In this document: positions 1 through 6,996 of the stretch, piece by piece
Layout of the letters: each line of letters opens with the position of its first letter
How positions within the stretch are numbered: position 1 is the first letter of the stretch
Source: Hyphomicrobiales bacterium
GTDB lineage: Bacteria; Pseudomonadota; Alphaproteobacteria; Rhizobiales; JALURZ01
Assembly: GCA_027058735.1 (NCBI GenBank)
Contig: JALURZ010000099.1
Coordinates: 1 to 13,220 of the forward strand
Length of the DNA: 13,220 nt
Direction of reading: 5' to 3'
Notes under the pieces: generated by a model
What the model was told of the DNA's origin: nothing
The model's database searches: none
Seen by the model: the letters and a program-made list of their open reading frames with translations, nothing else
Position numbers and translations under genes: made by a program

Positions 1-334
1 TGTCCTTGACAATGCGCCGGGCGAGATCGCGATCGATGCCCTGGCGGATGGTCACGCTCTGGCGCAGGGCCTGGCCGGCGGCCGCTTCGGGCTGCTTGTA
101 GTCGAGCACGCCGGCATCGATTTTCCGCCGCGCCAGATGCCCCTGCAGCAGTTCGTGCATCTGTTTGAGCTTCAGTTCATCGTCGGCATGAATGGTGAGT
201 TGCAGCCCGGCGCGCTCGATGCGGGCGTTCGATCCCTTGAAATCATAGCGCTGTGATATCTCGCGCGCCACGTTGTTCAGCGCGTTGTCGATCTCGGCAA
301 GATCGGTCCTGGATACAATATCGAATGACGGCAT
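1..334 (-). CDS. yajQ: YajQ-family nucleotide-binding protein (3' end outside window)
   Basis: The 111 visible residues begin MPSFDIVSRTDLAEIDNALN and continue through the YajQ signature stretches RYDFKGSNARIE and RKIDAGVLDYKQPE. The family is usually about 160 residues, so roughly the last third lies beyond the left edge. YajQ proteins are small cytoplasmic proteins with two ferredoxin-like folds that bind nucleotides; a Xanthomonas member is known to bind cyclic di-GMP and act in virulence signalling. The ATG at 334 is supported by an AGGAG ribosome-binding site about 8 bases upstream; another ATG a few bases further up is out of frame. It follows the flippase gene on the same strand after an 82-bp gap, so co-transcription is possible but not shown. 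Family assignment is secure; a cyclic di-GMP role here is inference. Confidence 0.93.
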   Translation of the reverse strand, partial: MPSFDIVSRTDLAEIDNALNNVAREISQRYDFKGSNARIERAGLQLTIHADDELKLKQMHELLQGHLARRKIDAGVLDYKQPEAAAGQALRQSVTIRQGIDRDLARRIVKD

Positions 335-416
335 CGCGGCATCTCCTGCTGGGGGTTGTCCCCCGCTTATCAAAGCCTGCCCTGTAAGGAAAGCCCGGAT
401 CGGGGGGCGGCATGGG

Positions 417-1745
417 TCAGATGACGCCCGGCCGGATGCGCACGCGCAGCCGGATCAGGCCGGCGAGCGTCAGCGCGGCGAACGCGATCGAGATCGATGT
501 TGCCATCGCCGCGCCCTCCAGCCCGTGCGGCGGAATGAGCACGGTGTTGAGCACGACATTCAGCGCAATGGTTGCAAACAGGGCCAGCGCCGTCAGGTTC
601 TGGTTGCCGGTCATGTTGAGGAGATGCTCCGCGGGCCCGAAGGCGGCGCGGATCAACAACCCGGTGAGAAGGATCACCAGCGCCCAGTAGCCCGCGACGA
701 ATTCAGCCCCGAACAGCCACAATACCGGCTTGCCGAACGCAACGAAAAAGACCGTGGCGGCCAGTGTCGGCCAGAATATCCAGCGCGTCGCCCATTTGAA
801 GGTGCTGGAGAAGGCGCCAAGGTTGTTGGCTGCATAGTGGGCGGCAAAACGGTGCGTGGTCACGGCTGCGACCGAAAAATAGACGAAGCTCACAATCGCG
901 CTGGTCTTGCTGGCGGCGTAATAGACCGCCACTTTTTCCGAGTTCATAAGCATCTGCAACATGACGATGTCGATATAGGACAACAGCAGGAACAGGGCGT
1001 CGACCATGAAGGTCGGAAACGACATTTTCAGCCAGTCTTTCGCGCGGTAGCGCGGCTTGACCCGCGGCAGAACATCGTGAAGCCGGCGGTTGAGCCCGCC
1101 GGCCTGGATCATCAGCACCGCCAGCGTGGCGGCCGCGGCGACACCGAGCGCCACGACCGCGTCCGGCGACTGTCCCGCGAGTACCAGCCCCGCCACGACG
1201 GCGAGAATGAGCAGCGGCCGCAAGATATAAGCGGGCAGGAAGGCGACGAAAATCCAGTTGAAGGTTCTGGCGATATATTCCTGCTGGATGGTCGAGGCGA
1301 ACAGCGGCACGCATATGAGCCCGATGGTGTAGGCCCACAGATGATAATCGCCAACGGCGTGGGGAAAGGACTGCACCAACGCAATGCCGATCAGGGCCAC
1401 CGCGCAGCTTGCCGCGAACACGAAGCGGCGGCTGCGCTGGATCACACCGACCAGCAGCGCGTCTTTTCGCGCCGCCGAATATTCCGGGATGAACCGCAGC
1501 ACCGTGGTGTTGAAGCCGAATGTGGTGAGCGTGCCCAGCACGCTGACCCAGACCCAGACATAGACGAACAGACCGAATTCGCTCACCCCCATAAGCCGGG
1601 CCAGAAACGCATGGGACAAATAGAGGATGCCCGCACTGGCGACCCGGATGGCGAAAACCACAAGCGCGCCGCGCCCGGCCGTGGCGCCGCCCGGAAGGCA
1701 CTGTGCCTTCGCCAGTATCCGTGCCGCGATATCCTTGAAGGTCAT
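417..1745 (-). CDS. Wzx-like polysaccharide/oligosaccharide flippase
   Basis: This 442-residue protein is strongly hydrophobic, with about 12 predicted membrane segments (roughly residues 27-47, 60-80, 108-128, 137-155, 165-190, 195-215, 245-262, 280-297, 323-337, 350-368, 385-403 and 410-432). Its N-terminal layout, with a hydrophobic helix followed by ARLMGVSEFGLFVYVWVW and then GFNTTVLRFIPEY, is typical of the Wzx/RfbX branch of the MOP exporter superfamily. Such proteins move undecaprenyl-linked sugar units across the inner membrane for O-antigen, capsule or exopolysaccharide. The length is normal for the family. No glycosyltransferase or polymerase gene lies beside it in the window, so the substrate is unknown; it could serve a cluster elsewhere. 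The ATG at 1745 has only a weak upstream purine stretch. It is divergent from the DUF4424-like gene, with 168 bp between them. Confidence 0.85.
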   Translation of the reverse strand: MTFKDIAARILAKAQCLPGGATAGRGALVVFAIRVASAGILYLSHAFLARLMGVSEFGLFVYVWVWVSVLGTLTTFGFNTTVLRFIPEYSAARKDALLVGVIQRSRRFVFAASCAVALIGIALVQSFPHAVGDYHLWAYTIGLICVPLFASTIQQEYIARTFNWIFVAFLPAYILRPLLILAVVAGLVLAGQSPDAVVALGVAAAATLAVLMIQAGGLNRRLHDVLPRVKPRYRAKDWLKMSFPTFMVDALFLLLSYIDIVMLQMLMNSEKVAVYYAASKTSAIVSFVYFSVAAVTTHRFAAHYAANNLGAFSSTFKWATRWIFWPTLAATVFFVAFGKPVLWLFGAEFVAGYWALVILLTGLLIRAAFGPAEHLLNMTGNQNLTALALFATIALNVVLNTVLIPPHGLEGAAMATSISIAFAALTLAGLIRLRVRIRPGVI

Positions 1746-1878
1746 GGGTGCCGCATCTCACCAGAACCACGGTGTTTCCATGCCCATTCTAGTGCGCCGC
1801 GAAGGCGGTTCGCGCATGTTTCAGCGCAAATGGTTGAGCGGCACGGTTAATGGTGGCGGCGGCGGCGTTCGCCGGCAT

Positions 1879-1907
1879 TTGTCTGCCACCGCCATTCAGC
1901 ATAGAAT
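1879..1907 (+). promoter_or_regulatory. Candidate sigma70-type promoter for a leaderless transcript
   Basis: A -35-like TTGTCT (1879-1884, 4 of 6 consensus matches) is separated by exactly 17 bases from a -10-like TAGAAT (1902-1907, 5 of 6). Only six bases lie between the -10 box and the ATG at 1914, so transcription would be expected to start at or next to the start codon. No ribosome-binding site is visible before that ATG, which agrees with a leaderless message. This is pattern matching only. Confidence 0.4.
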
Positions 1908-1913
1908 TGCGCC

Positions 1914-3107
1914 ATGAACATGCTCGCGACACTCGTGCGCCGGGTTGCGCCGGCGGTGCGTGGCGTCTGGCCCCGCATGATCGGCTGGGGGGCCGTCGTC
2001 GTGGCCGGCATTTTGCTGCCGGCCGGCGCGGTTGTGGCGCAACGGGCCGGCGATGCCTGGTACTCCGTCGATGCGGGAGGGCTTATCTCGATCGGCCCGC
2101 AGCGCGTCGGCCTGGAAAAAGTGTCGCTGGAGATTTCGTTCTCCAATGTGAACGCGCGCTATGCCTTCAAGACGCTCGACAACAAGGACAAGACGGGCCT
2201 GGTGGGGTTTCGCGTGCCCCACCCCGGTTTTCTGGCCGGCGAGAGCGGGGCCGGCATAGCCGGGGTGCGAACGCTGCTGTCGAGCCTCGCCCTCACGGTC
2301 AATGGCAAGGCAAAGCGGCCGCGCGGGCTGCGCTATCAGGTCGAGGCGACGGCGGACGACGAGAACCCGCTGTTCGATCCCGGCGATCTGCCGCTGATCG
2401 ATGTCACCGATATTTTCGTCAAGGAGGGGGTCAAGCTCAACGACCTGAACGCCAACTTGCTGGGCCAGTTGTCGAGAAGTCCGCTGCGCGAAAAAATCAG
2501 GGCCGCCCTGCCCTCCGGCTACGACGAGGCCTTTCCCCATTCCCTGCGGGGCTGGGTCATTCCCTATTGGGAGCAGACGTTCAAGGGCGGGCAAACGCTC
2601 AATGTCGAGCAGAACTACACGCCCGCGCCCGGCGGATATCTGTTCACCGCCTATACGATCGCGGACCTGGCGGGGAATTTCCTCGTCCCGCAAGATGAAA
2701 TCGATGTCGTGGAAAAGCACATAGCCGAACTGCGCGACCAGCTGCGTGAAGAACTCACCGATGTCACCGCGTCGCCATACGCCGTTTCCTGCTCGCTGGA
2801 GCCGGCGGACCTCAACCAGTATCTCGAGGACTGGCTGCGCCAGGAGTTCGACCGCCACGCCACCACCAAAGCCAGGCGAAAGGCCATCCGCCAGACCATG
2901 GGGTTCATGACGTTCGATCTCAAAACCCTGCGCACGTGGACCGGGCCCATCGCCAATTTCACGCTGACCGTCAAAGGCGATGGCCGCCCGGTCCTGTTCT
3001 GCTTTCCCGGCCCCATCGAACTGATCGACGCGGAGCAATTCGTCTACCGCGCCCAATTGTTCGATTTCGTGCCGCGCGCCGATCTCGCCCTGACGCGGTT
3101 GCAATAG
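1914..3107 (+). CDS. Secreted DUF4424-like protein of unknown function
   Basis: The 397-residue product has an arginine-containing N-terminus, a hydrophobic segment at about residues 22-42 and a plausible signal peptidase site after VVA (residue 42), so it is probably periplasmic or membrane-tethered. The mature part resembles DUF4424 as I remember it: early VDAGGLISI, then a strand-rich LEISFSNVNARYAFK segment, a central VEQNYTPAPGGYLFT and a C-terminal WTGPIANFTLTVKGDG leading to a run of short strands. Two cysteines in the mature part (C293, C363) could form a disulfide. No catalytic motif is evident. The first ATG (1914) was chosen because a promoter-like element sits just before it; Met3 (1920), or Met22 (1977), which gives a shorter signal peptide, are alternatives. 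It lies alone between the divergent flippase gene and the aminotransferase gene, 58 bp downstream. The domain call is from memory of the family and moderately sure; the role is unknown. Confidence 0.7.
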   Translation: MNMLATLVRRVAPAVRGVWPRMIGWGAVVVAGILLPAGAVVAQRAGDAWYSVDAGGLISIGPQRVGLEKVSLEISFSNVNARYAFKTLDNKDKTGLVGFRVPHPGFLAGESGAGIAGVRTLLSSLALTVNGKAKRPRGLRYQVEATADDENPLFDPGDLPLIDVTDIFVKEGVKLNDLNANLLGQLSRSPLREKIRAALPSGYDEAFPHSLRGWVIPYWEQTFKGGQTLNVEQNYTPAPGGYLFTAYTIADLAGNFLVPQDEIDVVEKHIAELRDQLREELTDVTASPYAVSCSLEPADLNQYLEDWLRQEFDRHATTKARRKAIRQTMGFMTFDLKTLRTWTGPIANFTLTVKGDGRPVLFCFPGPIELIDAEQFVYRAQLFDFVPRADLALTRLQ

Positions 3108-3165
3108 GCCTTGCACGCGCGCCCGCCTTGGCGTCAAATCCGCTGCAATCGAGGGAGAGGTTGCG

Positions 3166-4083
3166 ATGGCCAGATCCAGCCATGACACTGCGGATGATCC
3201 GCGCAACGCCGGCATTCTGGTTTCGGTGAACGGCGAACTGGTGGCGCGCGATGAGGCCACGGTGTCGGTGTTCGATTCCGGCTTTATTCTGGGTGACGGT
3301 GTCTGGGAAGGCCTGCGCGTGCATGATGGCGGCATCGCCTTTCTCGACCAGCATCTGGCGCGCCTCTATGAGGGCGCAAAAGCCATCGACATGGATATCG
3401 GGCTTTCGCGCGAAGATCTCGCGCGCCGCCTGTTCGCCTGTCTTGAGGCCAACGCCATGCACGAGGATGTGCACATCCGGCTGATGGTGACCCGCGGCCT
3501 GAAATCCACCCCCTATCAGGACCCGCGCATCACCATTTCGCGCGCGACAATCGTCATCATTGCCGAATACAAGACACCCGACCCGCAGACCAGGGCGAAA
3601 GGGATCAGCCTGTTCACCGTTCATGTGCGGCGCGGGCGGCCCGATGTGCTCGACCCGAAACTGAATTCCCACTCCAAGCTCAACTGCATCACCGCCTGCA
3701 TCCAGGCGGCCAGGGCCGGCGCGGACGAGGCGCTGATGCTCGATCCCCAGGGTTTCGTCGCGACCTGCAATTCGACGCATTTTTTCATCGTGCGGGGCGG
3801 CGAGGTGTGGACGTCGAGCGGCGACTATTGCCTCGGCGGCATTACCCGGGGAAATGTCATCGCCCTTTGCCGCGCCCATGGCATTCCCGTTCATGAGCGC
3901 AATTTCAGCCTGACCGACGTCTATGGCGCGGATGAAGCCTTCGTAACCGGAACCTTTGCCGGGTTGACCCGGGTGCGCGAGATCGACGGCCGCGAAATCG
4001 GCGAGGTGTCGGGCTTTGAAATGACGGCGAAGCTGGAGGCGCTCTATGGGCAGCTCGTCAAGGACAGCGTGACCCGGCCATGA
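3166..4083 (+). CDS. Class IV PLP aminotransferase (D-amino-acid / branched-chain type)
   Basis: The 305-residue protein has the fold-type IV layout: VNGELVARDEATVSVFDSGF (21-40), GDGVWEGLR (43-51), HIRLMVTRG (103-111), the lysine region PKLNSHSKLN (164-173), GADEALMLD (185-193) and the C-terminal TGTFAGLTRV (261-270). The PLP-binding lysine is probably K165, judged by spacing to the GADEAL motif, with K171 as a second candidate. These enzymes transfer an amino group between an amino acid and a 2-oxo acid; the substrate cannot be told from sequence. The segment FVATCNSTHFF (198-207 region) has Thr200 where family members normally carry the Glu that contacts the PLP ring nitrogen, which is unusual. 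A GGGAGAGG ribosome-binding site precedes the ATG at 3166. The stop overlaps the next gene's start (ATGA at 4080), implying coupled translation with the sulfotransferase-like protein. Confidence 0.88.
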   Translation: MARSSHDTADDPRNAGILVSVNGELVARDEATVSVFDSGFILGDGVWEGLRVHDGGIAFLDQHLARLYEGAKAIDMDIGLSREDLARRLFACLEANAMHEDVHIRLMVTRGLKSTPYQDPRITISRATIVIIAEYKTPDPQTRAKGISLFTVHVRRGRPDVLDPKLNSHSKLNCITACIQAARAGADEALMLDPQGFVATCNSTHFFIVRGGEVWTSSGDYCLGGITRGNVIALCRAHGIPVHERNFSLTDVYGADEAFVTGTFAGLTRVREIDGREIGEVSGFEMTAKLEALYGQLVKDSVTRP

Positions 4084-4826
4084 CGGCGGCGGGGGCAGAT
4101 CGCGTCACCCGCATCGCCATGTGGTCGGGGCCGCGCAATATCTCCACCGCGATGATGCGCAGCTTCGAGGCGCGCGGCGACACCGCCGTGTGGGACGAGC
4201 CGTTCTATGCCGCCTATCTGACCGCCACAGGACTGAACCACCCCATGCGCGGCGACATTGTCAGGGCCGGAGAATGCGACCCGGACAAGGTGATCGAACG
4301 GCTGTTGCAGGAGCCGCCGCGGGGCTGTCGCGTCTATTATCAAAAACACATGACCCAGCATATGCTGAAAAATATCAGCCGCGAGTGGATCGGCGCCGTG
4401 ACGAACTGCTTCCTGATACGCGACCCCGAACAGGTGCTCGCCTCCTATGCCCTCAAGCGCGATGAGGTGAGGCTTGCCGATATCGGCTTTTTGCAGCAGC
4501 ATGAACTGTTTGATCAGGTCTGCCAGCGCGAGGGCAGAGCCCCGCCGGTGCTCGATGCGGCGGACGTTCTGGAAAATCCGGAAAGATCACTGCGCGCCCT
4601 GTGCGCGCGCTGCGGCGTGGCGTTCAGCGAAAAGATGTTGTCGTGGACACCGGGGCCAAAACCGGGCGATGGCGTCTGGGGCGCCCACTGGTATGGCGCG
4701 GTGAACCGCTCCTGCGGTTTTGCCAGACCTGCCGCAAAGCCCGTGCACCTGCCGGCCCATCTCATGAGGATTGCCGACCAGGCGCGTCCGGCCTATGAGG
4801 CGCTTCGCGGCCATCGCCTCGCGTGA
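4080..4826 (+). CDS. Sulfotransferase-like P-loop protein coupled to the aminotransferase
   Basis: The 248-residue protein starts with a P-loop-like MWSGPRNISTAMMRSFEARG (14-33), equivalent to the 5'-phosphosulfate-binding loop of sulfotransferases, followed by VWDEPFYAAY (37-46). FLIRDPEQVLASYA (111-124) matches the 3'-phosphate-binding motif of PAPS-dependent sulfotransferases. The C-terminal part contains GPKPGDGVWGAHWYGAV (192-208). This suggests a PAPS-dependent sulfotransferase or a relative that binds another nucleotide; the acceptor is unknown. The start codon overlaps the aminotransferase stop by four bases (ATGA), with AAGGA further upstream. From memory, plant proteins annotated as branched-chain aminotransferase-like fuse this same P-loop domain to a class IV aminotransferase domain, which would support a joint function. 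The gene ends 11 bp from the oppositely oriented fliJ stop. Confidence 0.78.
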   Translation: MTAAGADRVTRIAMWSGPRNISTAMMRSFEARGDTAVWDEPFYAAYLTATGLNHPMRGDIVRAGECDPDKVIERLLQEPPRGCRVYYQKHMTQHMLKNISREWIGAVTNCFLIRDPEQVLASYALKRDEVRLADIGFLQQHELFDQVCQREGRAPPVLDAADVLENPERSLRALCARCGVAFSEKMLSWTPGPKPGDGVWGAHWYGAVNRSCGFARPAAKPVHLPAHLMRIADQARPAYEALRGHRLA

Positions 4827-4837
4827 CCGGCGGCGCG

Positions 4838-5263
4838 CTACACCGGGTTCAGCGCATCCGCACGGTGCATGGCGCCGCCGACTTCGTCGTGGTCGGCCTG
4901 TTCGCGGGCATCCTCGTCCGCCTGCATTCGGCCCGCCTCGCGATCCTGCATCAGTTCGAATTTTTTCAGTTCGGCAAACGCCTCGCCCAGGGATGCCTTG
5001 GCGTCTTCCAGCCTGAAATTGAGATCCTCGATGGATGCGAGAAGGTTCTCGCGCCGCTTCTTCGCCGCCTTGGCGAACATCGGATAGGCGAAGTGGCTTT
5101 CGTCCGACACCCCGGCGCGTTCCTGTTCCGCCTCGATCTGCTTTTCCAGATCGTCCGCCTTGCGCGAAAAATCGGCGACCATGGCCTCGATTTCGGCGAC
5201 CTGCCGACGCTTTTCATCGACCTGAAAGCGGTGCAGCTTGATCAGCGATTCACGTGATTTCAT
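4838..5263 (-). CDS. fliJ: Flagellar export protein FliJ
   Basis: This 141-residue, highly charged protein is almost wholly alpha-helical with heptad-like patterning (for example VAEIEAMVADFSRKADDLEK, residues 22-41, and the later LNFRLEDAKASLGEAFAELK), as expected for the FliJ antiparallel coiled coil. FliJ sits in the centre of the FliI hexamer, resembling the gamma stalk of F1-ATPase, and links the ATPase to the FlhA export gate. FliJ sequences diverge strongly, so position directly after fliI is the best evidence. Its ATG lies 11 bases past the fliI stop, and the AGAGGA ribosome-binding site overlaps that stop (TAGAGGA), pointing to translational coupling. Length is normal for the family. 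Its 3' end nearly abuts the convergent sulfotransferase-like gene. Confidence 0.88.
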   Translation of the reverse strand: MKSRESLIKLHRFQVDEKRRQVAEIEAMVADFSRKADDLEKQIEAEQERAGVSDESHFAYPMFAKAAKKRRENLLASIEDLNFRLEDAKASLGEAFAELKKFELMQDREAGRMQADEDAREQADHDEVGGAMHRADALNPV

Positions 5264-5274
5264 GGTAAGGTCCT

Positions 5275-6678
5275 CTACTCGTCGTTACTCGTTGTGTCAT
5301 CGCCCTGTGCGTCCAGTATCCCGGCCAGGCGGGCATACCCTTCCTGGAGGGACGTCGCATCGGCTTTTTCCTGACCCAGGAAGGCTTCAAGGAGCGGGTG
5401 AAAATGAATGGCCTCATCGATTGCCGGATCGGTGCCGGGCCGGTAGGCGCCGAGGCGGATCAGCTCTTCCATGTCGGCATATGTGGCCATCAGTTGGCGC
5501 GCCCTGGCCACGACCGGAACCGCCTCGTCAGGCGTGCAGGCCGGCATGGTGCGCGAGATCGAGCGCAGGACGTTGACCGCCGGATAGCGGCCGCGCTCGG
5601 CGATCTGGCGTTCCATCACGATATGCCCATCAAGAATCGAGCGGACCGTGTCCGCGACCGGTTCGTTGTGGTCGTCGCCCTCGACCAGCACTGTGAAAAG
5701 CCCGGTAATGGACCCGCGCCCGGTGCCGGGGCCGGCGCGTTCCAGCAACCGGGGCAGTTCGGCAAACACGGTGGGCGTATAGCCCTTGCTGGCCGGCGGC
5801 TCGCCGCCTGACAGGCCGATCTCGCGCTGCGCCAGGGCAAACCGCGTGACACTGTCCATCAGACACAGGACGTCGTTGTCCTGATCGCGGAAATATTCCG
5901 CCAGGGTCATGGTCATATAGGCCGCCTGCCGGCGCACCAGCGCGCTTTCGTCGGACGTGGCGACGACGACGACGCTGCGCGCCAGGCCATCGGGGCCCAG
6001 ATCGTCTTCGATGAATTCCTGAACTTCGCGGCCGCGCTCGCCGATGAGGCCGATGACGGAAATATCGCAGGCGGTGTTGCACACCAGCATCGACATCAAG
6101 ACGGACTTGCCGACCCCGGACCCGGCGAAAATGCCCATCCGCTGCCCCTTGCAGCAGGTGGCGAAGGTGTTCAGCGCCCGCACCCCGAGGTCCACCGGCT
6201 CGCCGACGCGGGTGCGCTCATGCGCGGGCGGCGGCGCATTGCGCAGGCCATAGGGCTGCGGCCCGGCGGGCAGCGGCCCCTTGCCGTCGATCGGCTCGCC
6301 CATGGCATTGATCACCCGTCCCAGCCAGGCGGAGGAAGGGCGCACCGTGAAGGCCGGCTCGCCGACCACGACACGGCACCCCATGGCGATGCCGTCGAGA
6401 TGGCCAAACGCCATGCACAGCGCATTGGCGCCGCGAAAACCGACGATTTCACACCGCAGCGTTGCACCGTTCCGCGCCGTGATCGTGACCTGCGAACCGA
6501 TGCTCATAAGGTGCAGCGGCCCGGCGATCTCGACCAGGAGCCCCTTGACGCTGGTCACCCGGCCATGGTGCTCCACGCCCGGAATCGCGGCGATTTCATT
6601 GATCAAGGCGAGCACGCGGCCCCTCTTCCCGATTGCCTGGCGTTGCACCGCGACAAGCTTCGCGAAATTAGCGAACAC
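5275..6678 (-). CDS. fliI: Flagellum-specific export ATPase FliI
   Basis: The 467-residue protein is a full-length FliI, homologous to the F1 beta subunit and type III secretion ATPases. Visible motifs are Walker A AGSGVGKS (185-192, Lys191), the catalytic-glutamate segment GERGREV (213-219, Glu214), Walker B VLCLMDS (270-276, Asp275), GGEPPASKGYTPTVFAELPR (291-310) and PAVNVLRSISR (366-376). It hydrolyses ATP at the cytoplasmic face of the basal body to help unload and unfold export substrates. The start is GTG at 6678: an in-frame TGA lies two codons upstream, so no earlier start is possible. No close ribosome-binding site is seen; an AGGTG lies about 13 bases upstream. It is the first gene of a fliI-fliJ unit, divergent from ctrA, and a CtrA-like box lies 37-51 bases upstream. 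Confidence 0.97.
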   Translation of the reverse strand: MFANFAKLVAVQRQAIGKRGRVLALINEIAAIPGVEHHGRVTSVKGLLVEIAGPLHLMSIGSQVTITARNGATLRCEIVGFRGANALCMAFGHLDGIAMGCRVVVGEPAFTVRPSSAWLGRVINAMGEPIDGKGPLPAGPQPYGLRNAPPPAHERTRVGEPVDLGVRALNTFATCCKGQRMGIFAGSGVGKSVLMSMLVCNTACDISVIGLIGERGREVQEFIEDDLGPDGLARSVVVVATSDESALVRRQAAYMTMTLAEYFRDQDNDVLCLMDSVTRFALAQREIGLSGGEPPASKGYTPTVFAELPRLLERAGPGTGRGSITGLFTVLVEGDDHNEPVADTVRSILDGHIVMERQIAERGRYPAVNVLRSISRTMPACTPDEAVPVVARARQLMATYADMEELIRLGAYRPGTDPAIDEAIHFHPLLEAFLGQEKADATSLQEGYARLAGILDAQGDDTTSNDE

Positions 6679-6683
6679 GAATC
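6679..6683. promoter_or_regulatory. GANTC site abutting the fliI start codon
   Basis: On the minus strand GATTC directly precedes the GTG start of fliI. Together with the GAGTC at 6768-6772 and the site beside the ctrA start, this makes three GANTC sites in 325 bp, modestly above the roughly one expected by chance. Confidence 0.35.
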
Positions 6684-6714
6684 AAATTCAACACCTATAA
6701 TGGCCATTAACTCT

Positions 6715-6729
6715 TTAAGGGCAGGTAAA
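6715..6729 (-). promoter_or_regulatory. Candidate CtrA box in the fliI promoter
   Basis: Read on the minus strand the site is TTTA-N7-TTAA, one mismatch from the CtrA consensus TTAA-N7-TTAA. It is followed on that strand by another TTAA four bases on (6707-6710), then a -10-like TATAGG (about 6694-6699). The box would overlap the -35 region, as in Caulobacter CtrA-activated flagellar promoters, and would leave a leader of only about ten bases before the GTG. Function is inferred. Confidence 0.5.
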
Positions 6730-6878
6730 CCTTAACCGTTTGTTTCCGGGGTAAGCGGGCATGGGAGGAGTCGGTGTCAATCGCGGTCCCAGCGCGGGCG
6801 CGGCCACAATCCAGGGCTAACCTCACCTCTTCACAAAAACAGGGAACTCATTCGTTTGGTTCGCAAAATTAGGTTTTG

Positions 6879-6909
6879 TTAACCAATTGGCCTGTATCTT
6901 AACAATTGG
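6879..6909 (+). repeat. Tandem TTAAC(C)AATTGG motifs upstream of ctrA
   Basis: TTAACCAATTGG (6879-6890) and TTAACAATTGG (6899-6909) start 20 bases apart, about two helical turns, and differ by one missing C. Each begins with a CtrA half-site (TTAA). The second has AAAA at the N7 position, a poor match to the full box. They lie about 95-125 bp before the ctrA start, where autoregulatory sites would be expected. Their factor is unproven. Confidence 0.45.
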
Positions 6910-6996
6910 AAAACACCAGTAGGTTACCCGACGCCGCGTCCGGTTTGAGTGTGTTGACGCGGCGCTATGCCCAGAAAGGGCCGACAAAATTGAGGG

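Noticed and set aside
351..364. Small hairpin GGGGG-TTGT-CCCCC between the flippase gene and yajQ
   Set aside because: Five-base stem with no T-run on the minus strand; not a convincing terminator. It could only mildly affect the yajQ leader.
273..1850. Long plus-strand reading frame (525 codons) opposite the flippase gene
   Set aside because: It runs antisense to yajQ and a flippase with clear membrane pattern; its product is rich in Arg, Gly, Gln and His without domains, as expected for a GC-rich shadow frame.
3111..3139. Possible promoter TTGCAC-N17-TCAAAT before the aminotransferase
   Set aside because: Only 3 of 6 and 4 of 6 consensus matches; too weak to list, though a promoter somewhere in this 58-bp gap is plausible.
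1896..3335. 479-codon minus-strand frame opposite the DUF4424-like gene
   Set aside because: Covers two genes of different families on the other strand and has low-complexity composition; a shadow frame.
6761..6820. Possible 19-residue small protein (ATG to TAA) in the fliI-ctrA intergenic region
   Set aside because: No convincing ribosome-binding site and no conservation evidence; such frames are common by chance.
6954..6970. TTGACG and CTATGC near ctrA as a -35/-10 pair
   Set aside because: Spacing is about 5 bases, not 16-18, so they cannot act as a paired promoter.
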